A stretch of 6,071 bases of DNA. It comes from Armatimonadota bacterium. Lineage in GTDB: Bacteria; Armatimonadota; UBA10988. Positions 1 through 5,836 of the stretch are shown here, piece after piece. The number at the start of each line of letters is the position of its first letter. The stretch's first letter is position 1. Below the pieces are notes generated by a model. It saw only the letters and a list, made by a program, of their open reading frames with translations, was not told the DNA's origin and did no database searches. Both the position numbers and the translations under genes were made by a program. The stretch covers positions 1-6,071 of the forward strand of contig JACPDV010000489.1 in assembly GCA_016183835.1 (NCBI GenBank), in the 5' to 3' direction.

Positions 1-488
1 ACGGGTTCATCAACGTCTACAGCGAGGTTGGTCAGGGCACGGTCATCCGCATCTACCTGCCCCGCCACGCGGAGCCGCGGGCCGACTCGGCGGTGCGGCG
101 GGCGCCCGAGCCCCAGCGCGGGACCGAGACCGTGCTCCTCGTCGAAGACGACCCGGCGGTGCTCAAGCTCGGCGTGCGCATCCTGACAGGGCTGGGCTAC
201 ACCGTCCTCTCCGCCGGCACGCCGGCGCAGGCGCTCGAGCTGGCCGCCACGCACGAGGAGCCGCTGCACCTCCTGATCACCGACGTGGTGATGCCCGCGA
301 TGAACGGCCGCGACCTGGCCGCCTCGCTCGCCGCCGCCCGGCCCGGGCTGAGGCGGCTCTTCCTCTCCGGCTACCCGGCCGACGTGATCGCGGATCATGG
401 CATCCTCGAGCAGGGCGTGCAGTTCCTCGCCAAGCCCTTCACCGCCCACGACCTGTCCGTGGCGGTGCGCGCCGCCCTGGCCGACTGA
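1..488 (+). CDS. Hybrid sensor histidine kinase, C-terminal part (partial at 5' end)
   Basis: The gene enters from the left edge; the first full codon is at base 3. The first ~20 residues (GFINVYSEVGQGTVIRIYLP) match the last stretch of a histidine-kinase HATPase_c domain: a GxGT-type turn and the closing beta strand. After a ~20-residue linker rich in Arg, Pro and Ala comes a full receiver domain (about 129-485). It shows the acidic cluster EDD (144-152), the phospho-acceptor Asp in LITDVVMP (282-284), the switch Ser in LFLSGYP (366-368) and the conserved Lys in LAKPF (432-434), so it should accept phosphate. This order and the receiver style (GYTVLSAGTPAQALEL, LFLSGYPADVI) are typical of CckA-like/PAS hybrid kinases. 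A separate receiver starting at the GTG at 93 is unlikely because the reading frame is open upstream into the kinase domain. The input signal and the N-terminal sensor lie outside the window. The next gene starts 62 bases downstream, with no evident functional link. Confidence 0.9.
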   Translation, partial: GFINVYSEVGQGTVIRIYLPRHAEPRADSAVRRAPEPQRGTETVLLVEDDPAVLKLGVRILTGLGYTVLSAGTPAQALELAATHEEPLHLLITDVVMPAMNGRDLAASLAAARPGLRRLFLSGYPADVIADHGILEQGVQFLAKPFTAHDLSVAVRAALAD

Positions 489-489
489 G

Positions 490-502
490 TCCTGCGGCAG
501 GA
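490..502 (+). terminator. Short hairpin after the kinase stop codon
   Basis: A perfect 5-bp inverted repeat, TCCTG-CGG-CAGGA, begins one base after the kinase stop codon. There is no T-tract, so it is at best a weak terminator. The rest of the 489-550 gap shows no recognisable promoter. Confidence 0.25.
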
Positions 503-550
503 GCCGGTGGGCGCGCCGCGAACCTCCTCCCGACCGCCACGAGCCGCGCC

Positions 551-1771
551 ATGACCAGCCGCGATCGCGTCCTCGCCGCCCTTGACCACCGCCAGCCCGA
601 CCGCGTGCCGATCGACCTTGGCGGCACCTTCGTGACCGGCATCGCCGCCGTCGCCCTCGACCGCCTTCGCCGCCGCCTGGGCCTCGACGACCACCCGGTC
701 AAGATCTACGACGTCTACCAGATGCTCGGCGAGGTGGAGCTGGACCTCGTGGAGCGCTGCGGTGTGGACTGCCTGCCGGTCGAGCCGCTCGCGCTGAGCA
801 TGGGCCTCCGCCGTGAGCGGTGGCAGCCGTGGCGGTTGATGGACGGCACCGAGGTGCTGATGCCCGGCGACTTCGATGTGGAGGTAGGCGCGGGCGGCGA
901 CTGGCTGTGGTACGCGGGCAACGACCGCTCCCGCCCGCCCTGCTGCCGCATGCCCGCCGGCGGGTGGTACTTCGACACCATCGGTTACGGCGACTTCCAC
1001 CCCGACTGGGAGCCGCCCGATCTGGCCCGGCTGGAGGAGGACAGCGCCGGCTGGCTGGTCACCGACGCCGAGCTGGCCTACCTGGCCGGCCACGCCCGGC
1101 TGCTCCGGCGCGAGACCGACAAGTGCCTCGTCCTCGGCGCCTGGCCCTGGCTCGGACTGCGCTACGTCGGCACGCTGACCGACTTCTGGTGCCTCCTGGC
1201 GCGCGACCCGGGCTACGTGAAAGAGCTCTTCGCGCTCAGCACGCGGGTGGCGGTCCGCAACCTGGAGCGCCTCTGGAGCGCGCTGGACACGCATGTGGAT
1301 GTGGTGACGATTTCGGGGCTGGACTTCGGCACGCAGCGCGCGGAGTGGTTCCGGCCCGAGGTTTTCCGCGAGGTCTACCTGCCGGGGCTGCGCGAGCAGT
1401 TCGAGTGGATCCACCAGCACACGCCGTGGCGCGTCTTCGAGCACTCGTGTGGCAGCATCGCCAACCTGCTCGGCGACCTGGTGGACGCCGGGCTGGACGC
1501 GCTGAACCCGGTACAGACCTCGGCCGCGGGGATGGCGCCGGGGCGGCTGAAGGCGCTCTACGGCGACCGCTTGACGTTCTGGGGCGGCGGGGTGGAGACG
1601 CAGACGACGCTGGAGTTCGGCACGCCGGCCGAGGTCCGCGCGGAAGTGTCCGAGCGGGTGCGGGTGCTGGGCGCCGGCGGCGGCCTGGTCTTCTGCCCGA
1701 TCCACAACATCCAGCCCAACACGCCGCCGGAGAACGTGATCGCGGCGTACGAGGCGGCGCTGGGCGGCTGA
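551..1771 (+). CDS. UroD/MtaA-superfamily protein (uroporphyrinogen decarboxylase-like, probable zinc-dependent methyltransferase type)
   Basis: A complete 406-residue protein. It opens with MTSRDRVLAALDHRQPDRVP, the standard opening of the COG0407 uroporphyrinogen-decarboxylase-like family, which supports the ATG at 551; there is no clear Shine-Dalgarno. It ends with the family's signature (GGLVFCPIHNIQPNTPPENV). True HemE proteins are about 350 residues and open differently. This protein belongs to the longer branch, which includes the MtaA/MtbA/CmuA methyltransferases. The zinc signature of that branch is present: His298-Ser-Cys300 (FEHSCGS) and a distal Cys382 (VFCPIHN). The expected role is therefore methyl or other one-carbon transfer, probably in the cytosol, rather than haem synthesis. 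No corrinoid-protein partner is visible in the window. Family members of this type are common next to sugar-degradation genes in Planctomycetota, Lentisphaerota and Armatimonadota, but their substrates are mostly unknown. The gene converges on the toroid-protein gene, with 8 bases between stop codons. Confidence 0.92.
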   Translation: MTSRDRVLAALDHRQPDRVPIDLGGTFVTGIAAVALDRLRRRLGLDDHPVKIYDVYQMLGEVELDLVERCGVDCLPVEPLALSMGLRRERWQPWRLMDGTEVLMPGDFDVEVGAGGDWLWYAGNDRSRPPCCRMPAGGWYFDTIGYGDFHPDWEPPDLARLEEDSAGWLVTDAELAYLAGHARLLRRETDKCLVLGAWPWLGLRYVGTLTDFWCLLARDPGYVKELFALSTRVAVRNLERLWSALDTHVDVVTISGLDFGTQRAEWFRPEVFREVYLPGLREQFEWIHQHTPWRVFEHSCGSIANLLGDLVDAGLDALNPVQTSAAGMAPGRLKALYGDRLTFWGGGVETQTTLEFGTPAEVRAEVSERVRVLGAGGGLVFCPIHNIQPNTPPENVIAAYEAALGG

Positions 1772-1779
1772 TGGAGGGC

Positions 1780-3852
1780 TCAGAAAAGTAGCCTGACCCC
1801 TTTTTCGGCCGAGCGGAGCTCGTAGCGGTGGCCGTCCAGGCCGACCAGGCGCAGCCAGCGGACCTCGCCGTCCAGGCCGGCTTCGGCGCGGGCGGCGAAG
1901 GCGGCGGTCTGCTCGGGGGTCGCCGAGGAGAGCACCGCCCAACCTACGTCGAGAAGCACCGCGCCGGCGTCCACTGCCCGCACGCCGGCCTGGTGTCCCC
2001 AGCACAGCTCTTCTGCGTACAGCGAGCGGTAACGTCCGCCGCGCCGCACCACTGAGCGGTCCACTACCAGCTCCTCCGCGCCGTAGAGCCCCACCAGGCC
2101 GCCCACATCGCAATGCGCCCAGCGCCCGCCGAGCGGCCGCACTTCGTCGCGGCCGGCCGGCCTCGCCAGCCACTGCTCGCCGGCCGCGGTCACCAGCCGG
2201 CGGCGGAAGCCGTTGAACAGGTCGTTGGGCAAGTTCAGGTGCAGCCCCTTCACCTCCGCTACCAGCACCCGGTGGTCCGCCGCGCGGACGTGCTCCAGCC
2301 CGACCACCGTGTGCCCGTCCGGCAGGGCCACGAAGACGATCCGGTGCAGCGCCGACCACTCCGCCTTCCACCCTTCGGCGAGCGTCACGCCGCAGCCTTC
2401 CTGCACCGCGCCGTGGGTGACGAACCCGCCCTCGATCGGCTCCACCTCGCAGCGCACCAGCTTGCGCCCGCCGCCCTCCCCGGCGAAGCGCACCACCCCG
2501 GTCAGGTTCTGCTGCCACTCGGCCAGGTCGCCGTCGCCCGGCGGCTGGCAGACGCCCTGCGTCAGACCGTACGCCCGCCAGGCGAACGACGCCAGCCGAG
2601 TGGGGCAGCGGTGCATCACCGCGCCGTGCTCCGGCTCGCACCAGCCGCCGGCCACACTCGCCTCGAAGCCGCCGTCCGTGGTCCCGCCAACCAGGTCGTG
2701 CCAGGCGGCCAGCATCCCCAACGCGCAGGCGCGGTCGGACTCCAGCCGCGTCAGGTAATAGGGGTTCTCGGCCTCGAGTGACGACAGACGGCTGCCGTAG
2801 AAGCTCCCGTCGCCGTGGTGCTCGGCCTCGCGGCGGATGGTCTCGACCTGCGCCTCGGCCAGCGCCAGCGCGTGCGGGTCGCTGAAGCGGTCGGCGGCCA
2901 GGAGCAGCGCCGGCAGCAGGTACTCCTGGCAGTAGGCGTAGCGCACGCGGCTGTCGCCGCCGATGCGCGCCAGGCGGCCATCGGCGAAGACGAAGCGCCG
3001 CACCACCTGCCACAGGTCGGCGGCGTGGTGGTAGAGCGTCTCGGGCGGGGTCCAGCCGCCGCGGAGCAGGTCGAAGTGGAGGATGGCCACGTTGGACAGG
3101 CAGATCACCATGTAGCCGACGTTGAGGTAGCCGTGGTGGTCGAGCGCGTAGTGCGGGAAGTAGTTGGCGCCGACATGCCACTCGCGCACCGGCCGGCCGG
3201 CGACGAGCCTCTCGTCGGTGTCGTCCGCGGGCACGCTGATGCCGTTCATGAAGAGGCGCTGCGCCTGCTCCAGCCAGGAGCCGGCGGCCGGGTGGTCGGG
3301 GTAGAGGATGGCGCTGCGCCACAGGAGGGCGCCGTTCCACAGGTTCGACTCGGGTACGTTCCGGCCGCTGGCGTTCCACCGGTCGGCCACCACACCGCCG
3401 TGCTCGCCGCGCTTGACGGTGTGGAGGAGGGCCTCGGCCTCGCTGGTCAGCACGCGCCGGAGCGCCTGGCGGTCGGCGTCGGTCAGGTGCGGCTGGAGCA
3501 GGTGGACGCCGTACATCATGCGCTCGAGCCCGAGCCCGCTGATCCAGGTGTGCCCCCACAGGGTGCCGTCGGTGCACGCACCGCCGCCGCTGACGTGGCT
3601 GTGGAGGCTGAAGCGCAGGGCGGCGAGGGCGCGCGCGCGCCCCAGGTCACGAATCTCGTCGTCGGTGGCGAACGCGGCCACGGCGGCGAGGGCAGCGAGG
3701 TACTTCTGGTTGGTCTGCACGCCCCAGGAGTTGTACCCGGTGCCGTAGCAGCCGAGGTCGGGCCGGCCGGCAATGGGGTACCACCAGCGCTCGGCGGCGC
3801 GGGTCCAGCGGGCCAGGAGCTCGAGCGCGGCGGGGGCTGGATCGGGCGTCAT
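1780..3852 (-). CDS. Uncharacterised alpha/alpha-toroid protein, polysaccharide-lyase-like
   Basis: A 690-residue protein. An in-frame ATG at 3957 exists, but the ATG at 3852 is preferred: GGAG (3862-3865) sits 9 bases upstream, and the extension would be basic, low-complexity sequence overlapping the upstream gene. About residues 8-400 are helix-rich with repeated Trp/Tyr/His patches (GYNSWGVQTNQKY 39-51, GRNVPESNLWNGALLW 163-178, GANYFPHYALDHHGYLNVGY 228-247), as expected of an (alpha/alpha) toroid. The rest (~400-680) is beta-rich. This two-part build is that of heparinase, alginate and chondroitin lyases and related glycan-active proteins. Asn230, His234/Tyr235, His239/His240 and Tyr242 could supply an Asn-His-Tyr lyase site; that is inference. 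There is no signal peptide from the chosen start, so it may act in the cytosol on imported oligosaccharides. The C-terminal KGVRLLF is encoded by a probable dispersed element. I cannot name a family with certainty; a glycoside hydrolase or a non-catalytic protein remains possible. Confidence 0.75.
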   Translation of the reverse strand: MTPDPAPAALELLARWTRAAERWWYPIAGRPDLGCYGTGYNSWGVQTNQKYLAALAAVAAFATDDEIRDLGRARALAALRFSLHSHVSGGGACTDGTLWGHTWISGLGLERMMYGVHLLQPHLTDADRQALRRVLTSEAEALLHTVKRGEHGGVVADRWNASGRNVPESNLWNGALLWRSAILYPDHPAAGSWLEQAQRLFMNGISVPADDTDERLVAGRPVREWHVGANYFPHYALDHHGYLNVGYMVICLSNVAILHFDLLRGGWTPPETLYHHAADLWQVVRRFVFADGRLARIGGDSRVRYAYCQEYLLPALLLAADRFSDPHALALAEAQVETIRREAEHHGDGSFYGSRLSSLEAENPYYLTRLESDRACALGMLAAWHDLVGGTTDGGFEASVAGGWCEPEHGAVMHRCPTRLASFAWRAYGLTQGVCQPPGDGDLAEWQQNLTGVVRFAGEGGGRKLVRCEVEPIEGGFVTHGAVQEGCGVTLAEGWKAEWSALHRIVFVALPDGHTVVGLEHVRAADHRVLVAEVKGLHLNLPNDLFNGFRRRLVTAAGEQWLARPAGRDEVRPLGGRWAHCDVGGLVGLYGAEELVVDRSVVRRGGRYRSLYAEELCWGHQAGVRAVDAGAVLLDVGWAVLSSATPEQTAAFAARAEAGLDGEVRWLRLVGLDGHRYELRSAEKGVRLLF
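1781..1805. repeat. AAAAG...CTTTT imperfect palindrome, possible dispersed element
   Basis: Between and across the convergent gene ends lies AAAAGTAGCCTGACCCCTTTT (its arms at 1784-1788 and 1800-1804), an imperfect inverted repeat with 5-bp outer arms. Its A/T-rich arms stand out in this GC-rich DNA. It resembles short GGGGTCAG-containing motifs that I recall as recurring in many GC-rich environmental genomes, some near REP-type transposase genes. That recollection cannot be checked here, and only one copy is seen in this window. It supplies the final codons of the toroid gene and may also act as a weak bidirectional terminator. Confidence 0.4.
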
Positions 3853-3861
3853 GGCGAGGCG

Positions 3862-3865
3862 CTCC
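3862..3865 (-). promoter_or_regulatory. Shine-Dalgarno deciding the toroid-protein start
   Basis: GGAG on the minus strand, 9 bases before the ATG at 3852. It favours this start over the upstream in-frame ATG at 3957, which lies inside the end of the DUF4276 gene. Confidence 0.6.
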
Positions 3866-3871
3866 ACGCCG

Positions 3872-3886
3872 GCGGTCTGCGACCGC
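3872..3886. other. Perfect 6-bp hairpin in the leader of the toroid gene
   Basis: GCGGTC-TGC-GACCGC is a perfect inverted repeat with a 3-base loop, 20 bases upstream of the toroid-protein ATG. No T-tract follows on either strand. It could be an operator half-site pair, a second stem of the terminator region, or chance in GC-rich DNA. Confidence 0.3.
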
Positions 3887-3900
3887 AGGTTGGTCTCCCG

Positions 3901-3932
3901 TGCGCGGCCGAGCGAACGGTGTCGGCCGTGCA
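3901..3932 (-). terminator. Strong inverted repeat at the end of the ATPase/DUF4276 operon
   Basis: Two bases past the DUF4276 stop codon are two 11-base arms that pair at 10 of 11 positions (core CGGCCGA...TCGGCCG, outer TGC...GCA) around a 10-base loop. In the minus-strand transcript the single defect is an A-C mismatch. The position directly after the operon suggests a terminator or a 3'-end stabilising stem. No U-tract follows, so intrinsic termination would be of the non-canonical GC-rich type. Confidence 0.5.
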
Positions 3933-3934
3933 GT

Positions 3935-4528
3935 CTAAGTGTCGAGCAGGAGGGCAAGCGTGTCGATCAGGCGACCACAGGCCTTCGCGCGAGCGCAGAC
4001 CTTGGCGGGATCCACGCGGCCGATCAGCGTCCAGCCGTGGCTCTTCTGGTAGGCGCCTTTCTGCGTGTCTCGAGTCGCGGACTCCAACGAAGTCACCAGG
4101 CGCCGCTTCTCCACGGTCTCGATATCCCGCGCATGCGGCAGGGCCGCAGCGCGGAAACCAGTCCGGTAGTACGCGGCCAAGGCGTCCGGGTCCGCGACGA
4201 GCCAGGCTTCCATGGCCATGATCATCAGGTGGCACTGCCCTTCATCGGCGCCTTCGCTGCGCCACTCGTCGCGGCGAAACAGGTGGTCCCATGGGGCGTG
4301 AGACACGCTGGCTTCGGCGTCCACCAGGAGAAGGTGGTGGTGGTCCGGGTCCCGGAGCGCAGACCGGAAAGCATCGTACGCCTTCTGCCGTCCACCACAC
4401 GGCACAACCTTGACGGCCTTTGCCTCGGGCACCGCCCGCTCGAGGAAGTGCTTCAGTCCGGCCCGGAACTCGGCCCTCGCGTTGGCGGAATCACCCCCGC
4501 CCTCGGCGTAGATGACGACGGGCCTCAC
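3935..4528 (-). CDS. DUF4276 family protein, putative TOPRIM-like effector partner of the ATPase
   Basis: A 197-residue protein starting at GTG 4528. The upstream in-frame ATG at 4591 lies inside the ATPase gene and would add 21 non-conserved residues. The GTG shares a 4-base GTGA overlap with the ATPase stop, so translation is probably coupled; a run of six G (4538-4543) lies 9 bases upstream. Family landmarks: VIYAEGGGDS (5-14), CGGRQKAYDAF (44-54), LLLVDAEASV (66-75), PWDHL (79-83), HLMIMAMEAWLVAD (100-113) and a C-terminal KGAYQKSHGW segment. The length is normal for DUF4276 (PF14103). Glu9 after the first strand and Asp70-Ala-Glu72 after a later strand have the layout of a TOPRIM metal site, as in the nuclease partners of OLD and PARIS ATPases. 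Nuclease activity is inferred, not shown. The likely role is the effector or partner of the ATPase in a phage-defence or nucleic-acid-processing complex. Base composition is lower in GC than the flanks. Confidence 0.88.
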   Translation of the reverse strand: MRPVVIYAEGGGDSANARAEFRAGLKHFLERAVPEAKAVKVVPCGGRQKAYDAFRSALRDPDHHHLLLVDAEASVSHAPWDHLFRRDEWRSEGADEGQCHLMIMAMEAWLVADPDALAAYYRTGFRAAALPHARDIETVEKRRLVTSLESATRDTQKGAYQKSHGWTLIGRVDPAKVCARAKACGRLIDTLALLLDT

Positions 4529-5727
4529 CAACGATTGCCCCCCAGTTCGCCCATCCGCCAGAGGTCCCCCAGGGTGTACTCGGCCAGCCACTCACTGAGC
4601 GCGTCACGCTCCAGACGCCGCAGCCTGGTGCCTGCCTCGTCTCGCTCGGTGACGAGGACGTGGGCCGGATCCAGCCGCGTCAGAAGAGCGTCCGAGTGGG
4701 TGGTGACCACGAGTTGCGTCCGCTCGGACGCTTCCACGAGCAGCTCGCCGAGCCACGGGAGGATGTCGGGGTGGAGACCGATCTCCGGCTCTTCGAGGCC
4801 GATGAGTGGCGGCGGGTGGGGATGACGCAAGATCGTCAGCAGGCAGAAGAACCGTAGGGTGCCGTGCGAGGCCCGGGCCGCCGGGACCGACTCCCGCAGA
4901 GCCTCCTCCTCGAAGAAGAGCTGGATGGTGCCACCCTCCGTCTTGGTGCGGAAGTCCACGATCCGCGGGCTGAAGCGCTGCAGGTCGTCGAGAAGCTGAC
5001 GATGCACGGCGCTCGACTGGTCGAGCGCGTTGACGACCATAGCTAGGTTGGAGCCATCGCGGGCCAGGAACGTGTTGTCGGCTGCGGCGTCCACTGGGCG
5101 GCGAACTGGTGACCCCCTGCCTAGGCTCCAGTCGTCAAACACGTAGATCCCGGAGTACCGCTTGAATAGGAGGTCGATCTCAGGGCTCAGGCCGACAGGC
5201 CCCCACTGGGAGAGTATCGACTGACCCGCCCTCAACTCGGTCGGTGTGTAGGGCTCCCGGTCGTCACTTCCGAGGACCGCGTGTTGTCGCGGCCCAGAAT
5301 CCCTGATCATCACCGTCGCGACGCCATCCAGCGAATGGTAGACTTGGACCGGGTCATGGCCGTCCCAGAGCCGCATGAGTTCCTCAGACCGCAGGGCCGG
5401 ACGCACCATCGGGCCAGCCAACCTGAACTGGTGCCGCAAGAGCAGCCCCGGCTCCGGCGTGGGCAGGTCCACCACCACATCCACTTCCGGCTCGCCCGCC
5501 GAGCCCTTCCAGACGAGTTCACCGAACCCGCCGCCATCGAGTGCCGCCCGCACCAAATCGCCCGTCGCCGCGTGTAGCAGCCTGAGCGCCTCGATCAGAT
5601 TCGACTTCCCTGACCCATTCGGCCCGATAAGCACGTTGAGCGGCCCCAACTCGAACTGCTCGGCATCCGGACCAAACGAGAGCAGGTTCCGCAATCGCAG
5701 GCTGTGGATCAGGCGCGAGTCCGACAT
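4525..5727 (-). CDS. AAA_21/OLD-like ABC ATPase (SMC-type), first gene of the defence-like pair
   Basis: A 400-residue protein. The ATG at 5727 is chosen because GGAGG lies 7 bases upstream and the family opening (IHSLRLRNLLSFG) follows at once; an upstream in-frame ATG at 5751 is less well placed, and longer forms are Arg-rich noise. Landmarks: Walker A GPNGSGKS (35-42), a long middle insertion (~60-280) with no visible coiled coil, an ABC-signature-like ASHGTLR (286-292), Walker B LIGLEEPEIGLHP (308-320) with catalytic acids Glu312/Glu313, and the H-loop TTHSDALL with His344. This is the RecF/SMC-like AAA_21 ATPase class found in OLD, PARIS (AriA), RloA and related systems. It lacks a fused nuclease; that function would be supplied by the overlapping DUF4276 gene. 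It is probably a cytosolic sensor that dimerises on ATP and controls its partner. The trigger is unknown. All ATPase motifs are intact. Confidence 0.92.
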   Translation of the reverse strand: MSDSRLIHSLRLRNLLSFGPDAEQFELGPLNVLIGPNGSGKSNLIEALRLLHAATGDLVRAALDGGGFGELVWKGSAGEPEVDVVVDLPTPEPGLLLRHQFRLAGPMVRPALRSEELMRLWDGHDPVQVYHSLDGVATVMIRDSGPRQHAVLGSDDREPYTPTELRAGQSILSQWGPVGLSPEIDLLFKRYSGIYVFDDWSLGRGSPVRRPVDAAADNTFLARDGSNLAMVVNALDQSSAVHRQLLDDLQRFSPRIVDFRTKTEGGTIQLFFEEEALRESVPAARASHGTLRFFCLLTILRHPHPPPLIGLEEPEIGLHPDILPWLGELLVEASERTQLVVTTHSDALLTRLDPAHVLVTERDEAGTRLRRLERDALSEWLAEYTLGDLWRMGELGGNRW

Positions 5728-5734
5728 CGCCGGG

Positions 5735-5739
5735 CCTCC
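5735..5739 (-). promoter_or_regulatory. Shine-Dalgarno of the ATPase gene
   Basis: GGAGG on the minus strand with a 7-base spacing to the ATG at 5727. It is the best ribosome site in the window and fixes the ATPase start against the ATG at 5751. Confidence 0.75.
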
Positions 5740-5754
5740 GACCGTTGGCATCAC

Positions 5755-5760
5755 ATTGTA
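5755..5760 (-). promoter_or_regulatory. Candidate -10 box for the ATPase/DUF4276 operon
   Basis: TACAAT on the minus strand differs at one position from TATAAT and is the only AT-rich patch in the 5728-5836 gap apart from GAAAT. Transcription starting about 7 bases on would give a leader of ~20 bases holding the GGAGG site. No -35 match is seen 16-18 bases upstream, so the call is tentative. Confidence 0.35.
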
Positions 5761-5790
5761 CCACTCCCCGGGCCGCCGCCGCAGGGAGGC

Positions 5791-5822
5791 ATCGGTCCGC
5801 CGGCGGCGAAATCCGTCCGCCG
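5791..5822. repeat. Tandem 12-base near-identical repeats between the divergent genes
   Basis: ATCGGTCCGCCG (5791-5802) and ATCCGTCCGCCG (5811-5822) match at 11 of 12 positions with starts 20 bases apart, close to two helical turns. They lie upstream of the secreted-protein gene and behind the candidate ATPase promoter, so they could be paired regulator sites for either gene. GC-rich simple sequence could also produce this by chance. Confidence 0.35.
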
Positions 5823-5825
5823 CCC

Positions 5826-5830
5826 GGGAG
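5826..5830 (+). promoter_or_regulatory. Shine-Dalgarno of the secreted-protein gene
   Basis: GGGAG with a 6-base spacing to the ATG at 5837, supporting that start. Confidence 0.5.
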
Positions 5831-5836
5831 CCCGCC

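Noticed and set aside
93..488. Stand-alone response regulator starting at the GTG at 93
   Set aside because: The frame stays open upstream and codes for the end of a kinase ATPase domain, so the receiver is the C-terminal part of a hybrid kinase.
820..1791. 323-codon open frame on the plus strand
   Set aside because: Out-of-frame shadow inside the clearly recognised UroD-like gene, Arg/Gly/Ala-rich.
2148..2188. 10-bp inverted repeat CGCGGCCGGC with a 21-base loop
   Set aside because: It lies inside the toroid coding sequence and is made only of G and C in a GC-rich gene; expected by chance.
2113..2781. 222-codon open frame on the plus strand
   Set aside because: Antisense to the toroid gene, low complexity (Ala/Pro/Gln/His/Arg), no ribosome site or domain.
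395..3577. 1060-codon open frame on the minus strand
   Set aside because: It runs antisense through the whole UroD-like gene and out of frame through the toroid gene. Its translation is Arg/Ala/Pro/Gly-rich with no domain, which is the usual shadow of very high GC at third positions.
3853..3957. N-terminal extension of the toroid protein to the ATG at 3957
   Set aside because: It overlaps the DUF4276 stop by 23 bases and adds basic residues with no signal-peptide character; the ATG at 3852 has a proper Shine-Dalgarno.
2815..4221. 468-codon open frame on the plus strand
   Set aside because: Antisense to the toroid and DUF4276 genes, Val/Gly/Ala/Glu-rich with no recognisable motif; a GC shadow frame.
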